Notes: generated from the sequence alone by a model not told the origin. DNA of 64,000 nucleotides from Thinopyrum elongatum (GCA_011799875.1 CM022302.1:524162228-524226227); one strand, 5' to 3'. Counted from the first letter of the stretch, positions 48,767 through 61,240 are shown. Made by a program: numbers and translations.

Positions 48767-50150
48767 GTGCTATGCGTAGATGTAGGTTGCGATCTAGAAT
48801 ACATGGAGATGTATGGGTGTTGCACAATATAATTAGGTAGTAGATGAGTTCTATTACTGAAATTATTTGTGCGGGTAGCAGATGAAATCTGTTACCCGAT
48901 GTTCTTGTTGCTTCCTTGAATTTGCGTAGTCCTCATCTTGACGGCACGGTGGAATCTCACAAAGTTCTGGCAATCCGCGATCCTTTCATGCTGCTCCTGA
49001 GTATGCTGATTGACAGATCAACGAAGTGCTAACAGTTCTTTGGGTTCCACCATAGTTAAAGAAAGATGGATGTTTCGCAGACGAAAGGGCAATGCAGATA
49101 TGATCTGCACGGGGGTCATGCGTATGACGAAATTCAGTATGGGGCTCGAAATTTTATTATCTCGTGTTTCATACACCCCGCGAAGTTAATCTAGCACTTG
49201 AATTATCATACTTGATGATGGACGTTGGTAGCTTCGGTTTGTTTCGAAACCTTAGAAGCCATGTAAAACAAGTTTTTGCATGAACCGATTAGAGGCGTCT
49301 AACTTGGTTTTGCAGCAGGGTTTGCATGTGCATATGATGTGGTATAGCAGTGCTCATAATAATTTGATTATGTATGAGATGTCTATATGATGTAAATTGA
49401 TTAACATGACCTGCGTGTCATGATTTGGCATGATGGCTGGAGCCATATGATTGCACTTTAAATGACCTGCGTGTCGACCTTGTTTAATGCATTATTTTAT
49501 CAGCTATAGAGATAGCAATATTATCTGGTGCATCGACAAGGTGGTAGCAATCTTCGCGAAGGTGAACACCGACGCGAATGCCGAAGACGAAGGAATACAA
49601 GACTTCTCCGTCAGAAAGGGCTATACCATATCATGCTATTATGAATTGCCTGAGATGTTTATCCCTTATGTTGCACCCTTCTTGATTGCGCGGTAGTCGC
49701 TTTTATTAGGGTGATCTCTCACAAAAATATCAAGTAGTTAGTGTTCTCCCAAGTGTAGCACCGTCACGGCACCTAACTTTTCGGGGTATCACATGGATGC
49801 ATGGGTACGAACGATTAGGGAAGTGTGAGGCGGGTGAGTTGAGACCTCGCAGCGTGATCACTTGGTTGTCTTGACGTTCAGGCATGAAAGTCATGAGCTC
49901 GGAACACACGCATCGAAAGATGAACAAGAGTCACATAGAGATGTGATTGGCAAGTTGGCCTACCGATTGCAATTCTCGTCACTTGAGATGGATGCATCCT
50001 TGGCGTTGAATTGTAATATGGATCTTGAATCACTCACAATCAATTTTGAGAGATATTGATTTGAGTGGGAGCGCACTGTAGAATTAATTCTTTTAATTCT
50101 TAGTGCAATTAATTTTGAACAGTGTCTAAGTGTGATTTGCATAATAGTTG
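48767..50150 (+). other. Copia untranslated leader
   Basis: This is noncoding sequence between the primer site and gag remnants. It holds words common in BARE/Angela-type leaders, such as CACCGTCACGGCACCTAAC near 49,761, GAGATGTGATTGGCAAGTTG near 49,938 and GATATTGATTTGAGTGGGAG near 50,053. The 69-codon frame at 49,487-49,696 is not a recognised protein. Confidence 0.5.
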
Positions 50151-50709
50151 TAGAATTATGGCTCGCATTTCCACCTTCCCTATTAAAATTGAATAGCTGT
50201 CAGATATCTGGTTAAAACTTTACGGTTGGTAACGTAATGTGAGGATTGTCCTCAAGAGTGCCGAGAAGGACTTTGTCCTATCGCATACTTTCGGTATTCT
50301 CTCGCTTATGCTATGGATCATGTGACTCTCGTCCTTCGATCCAAAAGCTAGAATTCCGTTTTCAGTCAAGTGCAATACATTTGCTTCCATGAGACCCGAA
50401 CTTCGGAAGTTTGGATAGTTATGTGATATTCATGGAATCTGAAAATCATTTTCAGAGACAGACAAAGGCTAAAAGATATGATATATCCAAAGCAATGTTT
50501 GTTTGCAAACTATTAGTAAAGGAGTTTACTATGAATTAGACTAATAAGAGAGGGATCCAGAAGAACGCCTGTCATATGATGAAAGGTGAATAAAACAACA
50601 ACTTAAAGAGAAAGGAAGTGTCCAAAGGGTGTTAGTATGACTTACACGCCTAGGAAGTCCAGGGCTAACGCCACTCTTAAGTTGGGTGCTTCTTCTGAGA
50701 GTAGGAGAA
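50151..50709 (+). pseudogene. Remnant of copia gag
   Basis: Near 50,455-50,515 the frame reads TKAKRYDISKAMFVCKL. This corresponds to the conserved gag segment of the form ARTERFEVSKALLSCKL in BARE/Angela-type elements. Surrounding frames are broken by stops, and no zinc knuckle is seen. The solo LTR insertion follows directly. Confidence 0.5.
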
Positions 50710-50808
50710 TGTGGCACCCCGGCTCAGAGTAAACCGGAACGCCCCGTATTCCTGCCCAGGGACAAGTCCTCTGGAATACGGCACTGTTGGCATAGAACAA
50801 ATCAGCTC

Positions 50809-50814
50809 TTTATT
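50809..50814 (-). terminator. Polyadenylation signal of the solo LTR
   Basis: AATAAA on the minus strand lies about 100 bases before the LTR's 3' end and downstream of the TATA box, as expected for the R/U5 boundary. Confidence 0.5.
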
Positions 50815-53289
50815 ACTATGGATAAGGTTACAAAGGGTACATGGATGACATCGGCACGGCGACACTACGCCTGCCCGGGGTAGCTCTATGCTAACAGTGG
50901 ACTAACTCTCTCGGCAGCGGAACAACGACGACGGTGATGGACTCCCCTCCGCAGGGACTCTGGCTAGAACGCGTCCCCTAGCTCGCGAACTCAGAATCCT
51001 CGACAAGCAAGCAATCATGGCATGACCTGCAAACTGGCATGACACGCCAGGTGAGTACTTTGAATGTACTCACAAGCTCACAGCAAACATCAGCATTAAA
51101 GCAAGACAACATCACAGCAATCCAAAATTAACCAGCATGGCTATCCAGCAAGGTAGCTACTGAAATAACTGCAGTAAGGTAAAGCATATTAAATTCATAC
51201 TCCAAATAATCTCAGGATCCAATCCGAACCTGTACCAAGTCCAATCCAAATCATGTGGTCATCCGACCACTCATCTCATAGCCATTCCATGGCTAACATA
51301 TCAAATACCTGATTCCATCTGCACCACAAGTCTGACAAACTTACTCTCTTCCGGGTTGCATCACAACCCTCAGAATACTCAAAATCCACCGAGTACTTCT
51401 GATCATATGATGAGTTCTACCATCATTATCACTACTATGGTTGACCACCTAGTGAGGTCTGGACGGACTGTCCAATACCATGGACACGGCTATTCGAATA
51501 GATTTTACACTCTGCAGAGGTTGCGCACTTTACCCACACTATGGAGCACTGACCTCGTGATCCCATTCGGGTGGACCAGCATTGCTCCAACGAAACCCGC
51601 CTGACCCGTGACTCTTCCATCGTACCACCGGCAATCACACTCCCTCGGAGTCAAGCCTTGGGTGGCCCCGTGTCACCTCGTGACACCCTGCCACCGTCGT
51701 GGCCAAACTAAACTGTCCCAAACGGGGACAGGATCCCAAACAACTCAACTGGGCTCACAGGGTTATCGTCGTCTACCTGATCAGGGCAGCACGCACGCAT
51801 AACCCTCCCTCTTTGGAGGTACCGGTGAAAGAGCACGCGATCAGACCAAGTCAAGGCCGTCCCATACCGGCAAATGTGGTTGCACGGATAAGTCCGGACA
51901 GGTGACTCAAGGTCAACCATGAAATATCTAATCCCCGAATAATATTTCGGTCATGGCTGACACTCCGATAACCAGTATGCTTAAGCCACTGCTACTAACT
52001 CATTTCTACGAACTGCTGGATGAACTCCAAAATAATCATAGACAGTGATCTCAACATCATAGTATCAACAAGTGGGTAAGCTACTAGTCACTAATAATCC
52101 GATACTCAACATGGTCGTCACCTATCCAAGAATTAACTCGATCATTGCATAATCCAATCCACTTCACAAATAACTCATACTTGCTGTTAAAGTAAATAGT
52201 TAAACTATGATATTGCAATGCAATGATGCAGATGAGAGTTGTGGCTTGCCTGAGGGTGAAGGGATCATTGGGAAGGAGTGCGGAGAGTCCGCGGGAAGAG
52301 TTGCCGGAAACAGTTCTCTCCCGGAGGGGCTGTTTCTGGCAAGGGCAAACAGGTCATTTCCACTGTGTCAAAACATTATGAAAATGACTCCACCGGAACG
52401 GGCTTGACGAGACGAAGACGTGGGCGTTGGATTCACCTCGATCGGAGTTGTGGATAAAAAGTTATAAGGGTTTTTCTACCAGGGACTAATCTGCAAAAAT
52501 AATAATTACATTTAGGTCCTTGGGCAGAGCAGCTGGTCGCGCACTTAGGCAGAATGCGCCTTCCAGTGAGGGAAATGGAAAGGCGGCGGGGCGCGTCCAC
52601 TTATCCGAGCTGGCGGGTACGGGGTCAGGCTCGGTGTAGCTGACCGGTGGGGCCCGCGCAGCTTCTCTCTCTCTTCCCTCGCTCCTTCTTCTTCCTCCGA
52701 CAGAACAGAGAGGAGAAGCGCGACAGAGGCGAGGCCGGCGCCGGCAGCGGTGACTCCGGCCGTCTCCGGCCGTGCTCAGGCCACCGGAGGAACCAGGGGA
52801 CGACGCCGAGCTCGGGGTAGGCCAAAGGAGCGGTGGGGAGCGAACATGGCGACGGGTACCGTGGGGAACCGAGGCGGGCGCCGGCGAGAGGCGCGGGCGG
52901 CTCCGGCCACCTCTCGCGGTGCTCGGCACACCGGCGTGCTCGGGGAGGAGTGGAGCATCCATCCCCGCATCACACGGATGCCGAGGAGCACCGAGATGAG
53001 TGGGGCGGCGACCGTGGCGGACGACGGCTCCGGCGAGATTGGGCGCGGGTGCCACGGTGGTGGAGGGGAGGGGCTGAGGCTACGGGGAGGTTATACGAGC
53101 TCCGGGTGGTCCTCTGGTGGTGGTTAAAGGGAGAAGGGGTGCCCGGCTCGCCGGAATTGCAGAAAGCAGAGGCGGCGGCCATGGCGACAGATGGAGGCAA
53201 GGAGGGGCTCTGGGGTTCAGCTGAGCGGCTGGGGAGGGGTGGTGAGGTGAGGTGGAGCGGCTGGTGTGGACTAAAGGACTCAGGGGGGG

Positions 53290-53300
53290 CCTATATATAG
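53290..53300 (-). promoter_or_regulatory. TATA box of the solo LTR
   Basis: CTATATATAGG on the minus strand is followed by C-rich then GAGTCCTTTAG sequence. Transcription would run toward lower coordinates. Confidence 0.6.
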
Positions 53301-55277
53301 CCGCGGGGAGGAGGGCTCGCGATGGTGGCCGAAGCACCGAGACGCACGGCCACGGCGGCGATCTTAGCCACATACTGGAGCTTGCAGGCGAGCTAGCTGG
53401 ACGGTAGGGTTGCCGACCTGACGAGCATTCAATGCAACGCGACGGCTCGGGGAGGAAGAAGCCAGAGAGGGAGGTGACAACTCGGGTCACGGGCGAACAG
53501 AGCCGCGACGGCGACCGTCATGGCATGGAGAGGAGGTAATCGGAGGGGAGAAGGGTCGGGAGAGGGGCAGGTGGAAGCCGCGGAGCCGTAGGACACATCC
53601 GGACGAGCAGAGGCCGGCCGGAGATGACCGGACGGAGCTCACAGAGAGCAGAGCGCCGTTTTGGCATGCTCTCTGCGTGGTCACCACGGCCACGTCTTTG
53701 ACACTAAATATTGTCCAGTGTGTAGTCCCTCCAGGATACATTGCAAATGAGGTGATATATCGATGAGATGAGCTGTAGGTAGACGGGAGTGGTCACTGGA
53801 AGTTTGCTGTAGCAAACTTGACCACACCACTGCGATGAACAGAAAAGTGATATGGTTAAAATGAGATGTCTGGGAGGTCTCGGGTAAGAAGTACTACAGT
53901 CCTGGGGGTTTTGGAAGGAATTGGACCAATATACATCATAGTTGCTTTGCAACAGCACAATTGGTCCAGAATCAAGATCATGATGGTGCACTCAAATGAA
54001 GAAGCCACTTGAGCTGAAATTTGGCAAGGCAGAGTTATTTGGACATATGAAGATTATGTAAAAATTTAATACCAAATGGACATGCCAAAATGGTACTTCC
54101 TTCACAGCTATCCTCTCTGTCCAGAAACTTGGAATAATTCTAGAGAAATATTGGGAAGATGAATTGAGCCAATATTTTGTGGAGAGGTGTTATATAGGTA
54201 GGAGAATGCTCTGGTAAATTTTCAGAAATTATGGAGCAATATAAAATATAGTTGCTTCACAATGTGAAAATCTGACCAGAAACCAAGATTTGAGGCTGTG
54301 CTCTCATAGATGATTGGATAGGGTTGCAACTTGGTGGAGAGTCATTATTTGAGCATATGAATATGCTTGAAATATTTCAAATCATTTGGATACTCCTAGC
54401 TAGCACTTGCTTCACAAAGATTCCAGTTGCCCAGAAACTTTGGAAATTAGCCAAGAGAGATTTATTATCCAAATAAAGTTGAATTTTGGCATGTGGCAAT
54501 GATATGGATAGGAAAGAGTGCACAAAAAGTTTGAGAGCAAGCAAGCGAATATAAAGGGTACTTGCTTCACAAACTGCCAGCTGGGGCAAAATCAGAAAAT
54601 GAATATTTGTGAAATATTTTTGAACATGGAAAGGAAGGATTTGACATATTTGTGGAAGATCTGACCCAAACAATTTATGAGAATTGTTTGGGAATTTTGG
54701 GAATTATGGAAAGGTGGATTGCTTCACAACTCAGGGCAAACAGGGTTATTCCTTTAATAGAAAAAAGGAATATTCCCAAGAAAAAGAATATTGGGGTTGG
54801 TCCAAGATGGTTATGGCCTGGTCTTGGGATGGTTTTGAGGTTGGCAAGCCACTCGGGAAGAAAAATGAAGGGTGACCCCTCCAGGTTGCAGGACTACTAA
54901 GTCACAGAAAAGCGAATCCGGACCAAATCAAAAGAAAAAGAAAATGGGCAAAATCCAGGGTGTTACAGAGAAATACTAAAAGTTAAACTGTTAGAAGTAT
55001 AAAGGCAGAAAGAAAGAAGACTGGAATATCCAGCTCATGTATGAATTTCATACAAGTTTTTGATGTATAGAAGGCTGGTCAAAGATATAGTTCTTGGGAA
55101 TTATGATTAAATTGTTAATCACTGATTCTTGTGTATTGTGAGTTAATCACAAAGATACCCGCTCGATTGCTTTCTGTTGCAACTCGATGTAAGAACTACT
55201 ATGGCCTGAAAGACTAGCCAGGAATGAGGTTTTGGTATACACAGGAACATAGTAAATGTTACTATACCTTCCATCGG

Positions 55278-55643
55278 TGTATTACCGTCTGTATTTATTT
55301 TCATAATCCATTTAGAGTTTCACAAACTCTAGCCCATTGCATAAGGTATCTTGCAAGAAGGTTGTTCATAAGAGAACTTTTTATGTTCGATGTTATGAAT
55401 AACATAAGGGCCATACTTTCATTGAGAATGAGATGTATGTTATGAATGATGATAATAATGTATTACCTCTGGATTTACTTTCATAATTCATTTTAGAGTT
55501 TTACACACTCTAGCCCATTGCATAATGTTTGTTGCAAAATAGTTGTTCATAAAAGAACAATTGTTGTTCAGTATTATGAATAACATAAAGGGCCATGCTT
55601 CCATCCGAGATTGGACGTATGTTATGAATATTGATAGTAATAT
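55278..55643 (+). repeat. Two tandem ~181-bp copies inside the copia element
   Basis: GTATTACC at 55,278 and 55,459 start two similar segments. They share TTTCATAAT, CTAGCCCATTGCATAA, GTTGTTCATAA, GTTATGAATAACATAA and GGGCCAT. The region lies between gag and integrase remnants and is noncoding. Confidence 0.85.
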
Positions 55644-55679
55644 GATACATCCATAACACTGACGCTAAATGTCGTAAGA

Positions 55680-56560
55680 CTAAGAGAATACCACACAAGT
55701 GTGGCACTGCATTTGGTCACATTGGAGAAACTCGCATGGATAAATTCCATTATGATGGATTTTGAAGTCGTTTGATTTTGAATCATCTGACACTTGCAAA
55801 TTTTCTCCGAAAAGTGAAGTGACTGAAATACCGTTCACAAGCCATAAGGAACGAGCAACAAACTTATTGATGATCATACATTTTGATGTGTGTAGTTCAA
55901 TAAATGTTGTTGCAAGTAGTGGATTTATCTATCTTCATAAATGACTCTAGTAGATATATGGATATTTACTTGATGAGACGTAAGTCTGGATCTTTTGAAT
56001 TCATTCGAAAGGTTTTCAAAAATGAAATAGAAGTTATTGTAACAAGAAAATTATGTTTCTACAATTCGATTGCAGAAAGGAATTTTTGAGTTACAAGTTT
56101 AGCGGATGTCTGATGAGTTGTGAAAGGGGTTTTCATAACTTGCACCTCCCGGAACACCACTGCAAGTGGAAAGTCCGTGAAGATGTAATCGAACCATTTA
56201 TGACATGGTAAGATCAAAGATGACATAAATAAATTTGCCATTATCCCTTTTAAAAGATGATGCTTTAGAGACTGCAGCTTTTACACTGAAAAGAGCTCCA
56301 TCAGGTCTATTGAAATGACACCATGGTATGGTACGCCCAACCATGTTATATCTTTTCTTAACATTTGGAATATGGGGCTTGTGTAAAAGGTTACAAACCT
56401 ATTCCAAATCAGACAAGTGCTACTTTGTAGGTTATCCCAAGTCATTGGGTATTCCTCCCTCACTATACCGAGGCAAATAGGTTTGCCACAAAGAACGGTA
56501 TGCTTTTTGAAGAAAATGGTTCTTTCAAAAAGGTGAGTGGGAGAATAGTGCAACTCGACG
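55680..56560 (+). pseudogene. Copia GAG-pre-integrase and integrase remnants
   Basis: Traces occur in order: a CTGCATTTGGTCACATTGGAG segment (the CH..LGH motif of the pre-integrase domain, degraded) near 55,708; SFDFESSDTCK; FTSHKERATNLLMIIHFDVC at about 55,827-55,890; INDSSRYMDIYLMRRKSGSF at about 55,939-56,000; and, further on, SDKCYFVGYPK near 56,410. Frames shift repeatedly and stops abound. The catalytic DDE triad cannot be assembled. No functional protein is possible. Confidence 0.75.
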
Positions 56561-57330
56561 AGATAAACAGTATCTTCGTCATCAGGTCAAAGGAAAGAGA
56601 CCTTGGAAGTAATTCTAGAGTTTCATACTGCGACTGATATGGAAGTCTCTACAATAAAATGTATGGACTTCGGTCGAACTTGCAGCTGAACCACGTAGGC
56701 AAGGCTCGTGCAAACCTCCTAGGTGCGCAAACGAGATATTGTTGTTAGACAACAATATACCTACGATACACAAGGAAGCGTGGATGGGCCCTGACTCTGG
56801 AACTGGCTAAATGCCAATACAATCCAAGATAGTTTCCAAATAAATGTTTCAAGATTAAAATCTTGATACACCTTTCGGAAGACTTAGAGTCTAACGAGTT
56901 TTTATGGAACTAAAAACTGATACGGATAAAAATGTTTTATCCATAAAGCTCGACTTGTTGAAATAACAAGTTCAAGGAGTTGACTACGATGAGGTTGTTT
57001 CACTGTAGCGATGCTTAAAGTCGGTTCGGGTTGAACTAGCAATTAATACATATTTCAGTCATGAGATATGAAACATGGATGACAATAGGATTTCCATATG
57101 ATGGAAATGAAACCAAGGACTTGCATGTGTTACAGTCCAAGGTATTTTGTCATTCCAGAGGATGCTAGTGAGTGTGCAAACTTCAGAGTTCCAGCGATGG
57201 ACAGAAGAGAGCAAAATGGAGTTGGAATCTTCGTGTTTTGATGAAATGGTCAAAAAAAAGGGTTTTGACTTCATCAATGGGTAACGAAGATGCTTATGAT
57301 TCAAGAAAGTAAGTGGGAGCATAATAATAT
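56561..57330 (+). pseudogene. Copia reverse transcriptase remnant
   Basis: Near 56,976-57,085 the frame reads GVDYDEVVSL, a stop, then LKSVRVELAINTYFSHE. This matches the copia segment VDYDEVFSP...LKSIR...AIAAYFDYE at the start of reverse transcriptase. Upstream is HKEAWMGPDSGTG. Later RT motifs, including YVDD, are not recognisable. Confidence 0.7.
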
Positions 57331-57599
57331 TTCTAAAACACCTTGTGTGCTTGACACATTGTTAAATGGAAATAAATTTCTTGACACGAATTAGGACTTC
57401 ATTTGAAAATAGTTTTTCGATGAAGTGCTTGGGCTAAATAGCCTTAATATTAGGCATGATGATCTATGGAGAGAGATTTACCTAATGGGGCTGAGCAAAG
57501 GTACATATTGACAAAATGCTAAAACCTTTTAGCATTAAAAACGTCAAGGAGTGATTCTTGCCGAAGTCACATGGAAAGAGTTTTTGCAAGACTTGGTGT

Positions 57600-58340
57600 C
57601 CCAAAACACCGATGAGCAAAATACATGATGGAGATTTCACACACTCTTGTGTTTGGATTAATCGTGTATTCCATGGTATGTAACACAACCAGATATGTCC
57701 AATTCTCCCAAAGTTGTTGCGAGCATAGATACCAAAGTGATCAAAAGTACCGATCAAGGGACAACAGTGAAAAAGGGTCATTGAGTACTAAAGTAGCACT
57801 GATGACAAGTTTTCTCGCAAGCGGAGATCATGAAGAGTTCGTTGTAAAAGGTTACATCGAAGTAGTCTTCATCAATGCTCCATGCGATTTTTGATTTAAG
57901 TTAAGGGTTTTGTGTAATACACAATATGGTGGCACAGTAGTTGGAAATTGTTCCAAACAGGTTACTGTGGCGAATTCTATGACAAATGGCTAAGTATGTT
58001 GGCGCTTTAGAAGCGACAAAGAAGTTGTTGAATCATATAGTTCATTCATGAACTTAGTGTGGTTCCAAGATGGCTTTGGTCAATGGGACACTATTGCAGA
58101 TAGTTGCTCCATAGCTCAGTCTGAGGAATCAGGTTTCGACCAATGATTCACACATATGCAAAGCCAAGTCCACACAAAATATGAATTTTGTGAAAGTGTA
58201 AAAACGCGGGGATATGCAAAGATACACATGGATCTGAAGTTGTCAGATCCGTTGGACATCAGGCTATACCACAAGCAAAGCATATTTACACCGGTGTGCC
58301 ACAGGTGTAAAGTGCATTAGCATAACTAGATTATTGACTC
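57600..58340 (+). pseudogene. Copia RNase H remnant
   Basis: Words such as LASGDHEEFVVKGYIEVVF (57,810-57,870) and, after frameshifts, ALEATKK and the segment near 58,230-58,330 follow the order of the copia RNase H domain (GYTDASF, EAEY, HTDDN). The acidic active-site residues are not all kept. Confidence 0.65.
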
Positions 58341-58346
58341 TAGTGC

Positions 58347-58355
58347 AAGTGGGAG
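58347..58355 (+). other. Polypurine tract
   Basis: AAGTGGGAG lies just before TC and the right LTR. It is preceded by CTAGTGC, the arrangement usual in BARE/Angela elements. Confidence 0.75.
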
Positions 58356-58357
58356 TC

Positions 58358-60538
58358 TGTAGGAGATATGCCCTAGAGGCAATAATAAATGTTATTGATT
58401 ATCTCCCTATTCATAATTATGTTTATGTTCCATGCTATAACTGCTATGTTTCTCGAGTCTACAAATAAAACGAGGCTTGGAGGAAGACTCATATGCACGT
58501 GTGGAATAATAAACGATAAAATGTATTCCTAGTCTAGCCTCTAAGACTAGCTCAAGTGTTGCATGATGGTCCTGTTTTCCTGATCATGGGCATGTCTATG
58601 CCAGCAATTTTGAGGGCACAATGTTAGAAGAACATTTGTGTTGAATCGACCCGATTGATGTTATGCTATGAGATATATTCGTTACAAGTTAATGGTTAAT
58701 AACACAGAGATGGTTAACGTTTGCATGATTCCTCAGACCATGAGAGTATCGAGTTTCTTCATGCTTGATTCATGAACTTTGGGGTTTGTTAAACGTCATC
58801 CGTAACTGGATGGCTATTACGGCGGCTTACGGGTTCATGGGAAAGTATGTTAAGTAACTTGATAGCTCAAGATTGGGATTTGCTCCTCTGACGATGGAGA
58901 GATATCTCTGGGGCCTCTCGGTGTTACGGTATCCATCATCGTCTGGCCAGACACTTTGTGATTTGATCATGGGGATGCCGGAACACGGTAACGGGAAAAG
59001 AGAATAATACCGGTAATGAGGTAACTAGCATAGTGGACAAGTTGTTGATCCACGGGAATGCCAACATGTCTCACCTCGGGTATTTGTAACATATCGCGAA
59101 GCAACAGGAATAGCACACGGCAACTGGAGGTTCACTCGAATATTCAATCATGTGGGTATAGAGGTCAATATGGGTGTCCACGGCTCCGATGTTGATCATT
59201 GATCGGAAGGGGTTCCGTGTCATGTCTATACTTCACCGAACCTATAGGGTCACACACTTAAGGGTCATCTATCTGCTGAATACTAGACAGGGAGTCTGAG
59301 AGAAGATCACCGAAAAAGTTTCGGACACCGAAAAAGTTTCGGACAGCGGAGAAGTTCCGCAGAGAGAGGTCACCGGATGAGTTCCGGTGAAACTGAAAAG
59401 TTGTTTCAGAGGATACCATAAAGTCAAATTAGTTTCGGCACATGCCCGATAATTCTTGGAGGGTGCCAGAATCATTCTGGAAACTTTTGGGAATTTTCTG
59501 GAAGAAAAACTGGAAATGTTCCGGAGCTGCCGGAACCACTTCAGATGCTTTTCGCAGATGAAAATCACTAATCTGGAATTGCTCCAGAACGCGTTGAAAA
59601 TTATTTTAGTGGGTACTAGAAATGTTCTAAGCCCACATAAATATTTTCAGTTCGAACGGACGCTGGAAAATGGCGTTGTGAATAGTGAAAGTGCTTTTTG
59701 GGTTACTTTTTGGAAAGCCACTTGTTTGGGCTTTATCCCAAAAGATCTAGGGATGACATGGATGGATTGGGAGGCCCTCATGGGGGCCCCCCAAGGGGTG
59801 TGGCCGGCCACACTTGGGGCTCCACCATGGAGCCCCTCTTGTTTCTTGGTTTCACCTTTATGCCCTTGGTGGAAGGACTTCATTCATGTACTTTTGGGTT
59901 TTATTGTAAAACCACCCTACCCCTTGGGATTTCCTATAAATAGAGGTGGAGGGGCAGCCCTCCACAATCATCCCTTCTCATATACAAGTGCCATGCAATG
60001 ATCTGGCTTCTCTCTCCCTCCCCGCGAAATAGTTTCGTAGAGCCGAAAGGCTGTCTGGGTTCCGGTGGGAACTAGTTCTGGACGATGAAGCCCTGCCGGA
60101 TAGATGACACCGTATGTGTGCAGCTCTGTAGAGAGGTCGTAGTTTCGATCTTAGTGCCCGAGGGGCTGTTCGAGAGTGCCTCCCGAAGGGCGGCTGTCCA
60201 TGTGACGGTCCGAGTTCTGTGAGTCCTCCCGAAGGGCTGTCCAAGTGACGGTCCGAGTTCTGTGAGTCCTCCCGAAGGGCTGTCCGCGACACCGTCCGGG
60301 GGACTGTCCGACCGCCTCCCGGAGGGCTGTCCGTGTGGCGGATGAGGGTATACATCCTCGCGGTTGGGAGGTTGTAAATCCTAGCTGCGGGGATCTGCAC
60401 CGCCGATCGTCATCGACTCTACTTCCGCTGCGCTACGAGTCGGTAACGAAAATGATCAAACCTTGTATGCAGTCTCCATAGTGGTCCTGGGCTGGTGCGT
60501 AGGTCAATTTTTTTTGTTTTTTGCTGCGTTACCCTACA
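58358..60538 (+). repeat. Right LTR of the copia element
   Basis: It is 2,181 bp, from TGTAGGAGATATGCC to GTTACCCTACA, and is followed by the target duplication AGTGA (60,539-60,543). It has a TATA box at 59,935-59,944. The 181-codon frame inside each LTR is a shared noncoding frame. Confidence 0.95.
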
Positions 60539-61240
60539 AGTGACTCTCGGCAAAGATGGCCCTCGGCGTGTTAACGCGGACCCACATGTCAGGATCTGAT
60601 ACGTGGTGCACTCCTATTGGCTCTCTTTGCCGAGAGTGACTCTCGGCAAAGATGGCCCTCGGCGTATTAACGTGGACCCACATGTCAGGAGCTGACACGT
60701 GGCTCACTCCTATTGGCTCTCTTTGCCGAGAGTGACTCTCGGCAAAGATGGCCCTCGGCGTGTTAACGCGGACCCACATGTCAGGATGTGACACGTGGCG
60801 CACTCATATTGGCTCTCTTTGCCGAGGGTGACTCTCGGCAAAGATGGCCCTCGGCGTGTTAACATGGACCCACATGTCAGGACATGAAACATGGCGCACT
60901 CCTATTGGCTCTCTTTGCCGAGAGTGACTCTCGGCAAAGATGGCCCTCGGCGTGTTAACACGGACCCACATGTCAGGAAGTGACATGTGGCGCACTCCTA
61001 TTGGCTCTCTTTGCTGAGAGTGACTCTCGGCAAAGATGGCCCTCGGCGTGTTAACGCGGACCCACATGTCAGACTTGACACATGGCGCCCTCCTATTGTC
61101 TCTCTTTGCCGAGAGTGACTCTCGGCAAAGATGGCCCTCGGCGTGTTAACGTGGACCCACATGTCAGGACCTGGCACGTGGCACAATCCTATTGGCTCTC
61201 TTTGCCGAGAGTGACTCTCGGCAAAGATGCACCACGTGGC
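60539..61240 (+). repeat. 96-bp subterminal repeat array of the CACTA, each with a perfect 12+1+12 palindrome
   Basis: TGACTCTCGGCAAAGATG starts at 60,541, 60,637, 60,733, 60,829, 60,925, 61,021, 61,116 and 61,212, a period of 96 (once 95). At unit junctions TTTGCCGAGAGT, G and ACTCTCGGCAAA form a palindrome. Each unit also has GTTAACGCGGACCCACATGT and a CACGTGG-like word. By analogy with En/Spm these are binding sites for the TNPA-type protein. The frames here are translations of the repeat. Confidence 0.92.

Larger units (their letters stand above)
50710..54967 (-). mobile_element. Solo LTR, probably Ty3/gypsy, nested in the copia element
   Basis: Read on the minus strand it begins TGTAACACCCTGGATTTT and ends GGGGTGCCACA, 4,258 bp. 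It is flanked by the perfect 5-bp duplication GAGAA (50,705-50,709 and 54,968-54,972). On that strand it has a TATA box (53,290-53,300) and a polyadenylation word (50,809-50,814) in the right order for one LTR. No second LTR, primer site or protein domain is present, so unequal recombination between two LTRs is the simple explanation. The superfamily is inferred from terminus and length. The GC-rich part (52,500-53,700) carries long frames on both strands that I take as compositional. Confidence 0.85.
46574..60538 (+). mobile_element. Ty1-copia LTR retrotransposon (BARE/Angela type), degenerate, with nested solo LTR
   Basis: Two LTRs of about 2.18 kb bound the element, both TG...CA. The 5-bp target duplication AGTGA lies at 46,569-46,573 and 60,539-60,543. 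A primer site follows the left LTR and a purine tract precedes the right one. The order of remnants is gag, GAG-pre-integrase, integrase, reverse transcriptase and RNase H, as in copia. All coding parts are broken by stops and frameshifts. Without the inner solo LTR the element is about 9.7 kb. Confidence 0.93.

Noticed and set aside
52486..53055. 189-codon minus frame in GC-rich DNA
   Set aside because: It lies inside a solo LTR downstream of its TATA box. It is Arg/Pro/Ser-rich with no known domain, and opposing frames of similar length overlap it.
60534..61067. Frames with repeated MWVRVNTPRAIFAES units as a repeat protein
   Set aside because: The 96-bp unit is divisible by three, so every frame repeats. 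The array is transposon subterminal DNA.
60541..61240. CRISPR-like array
   Set aside because: Units are wholly repetitive with no distinct spacers, and the genome is that of a plant.
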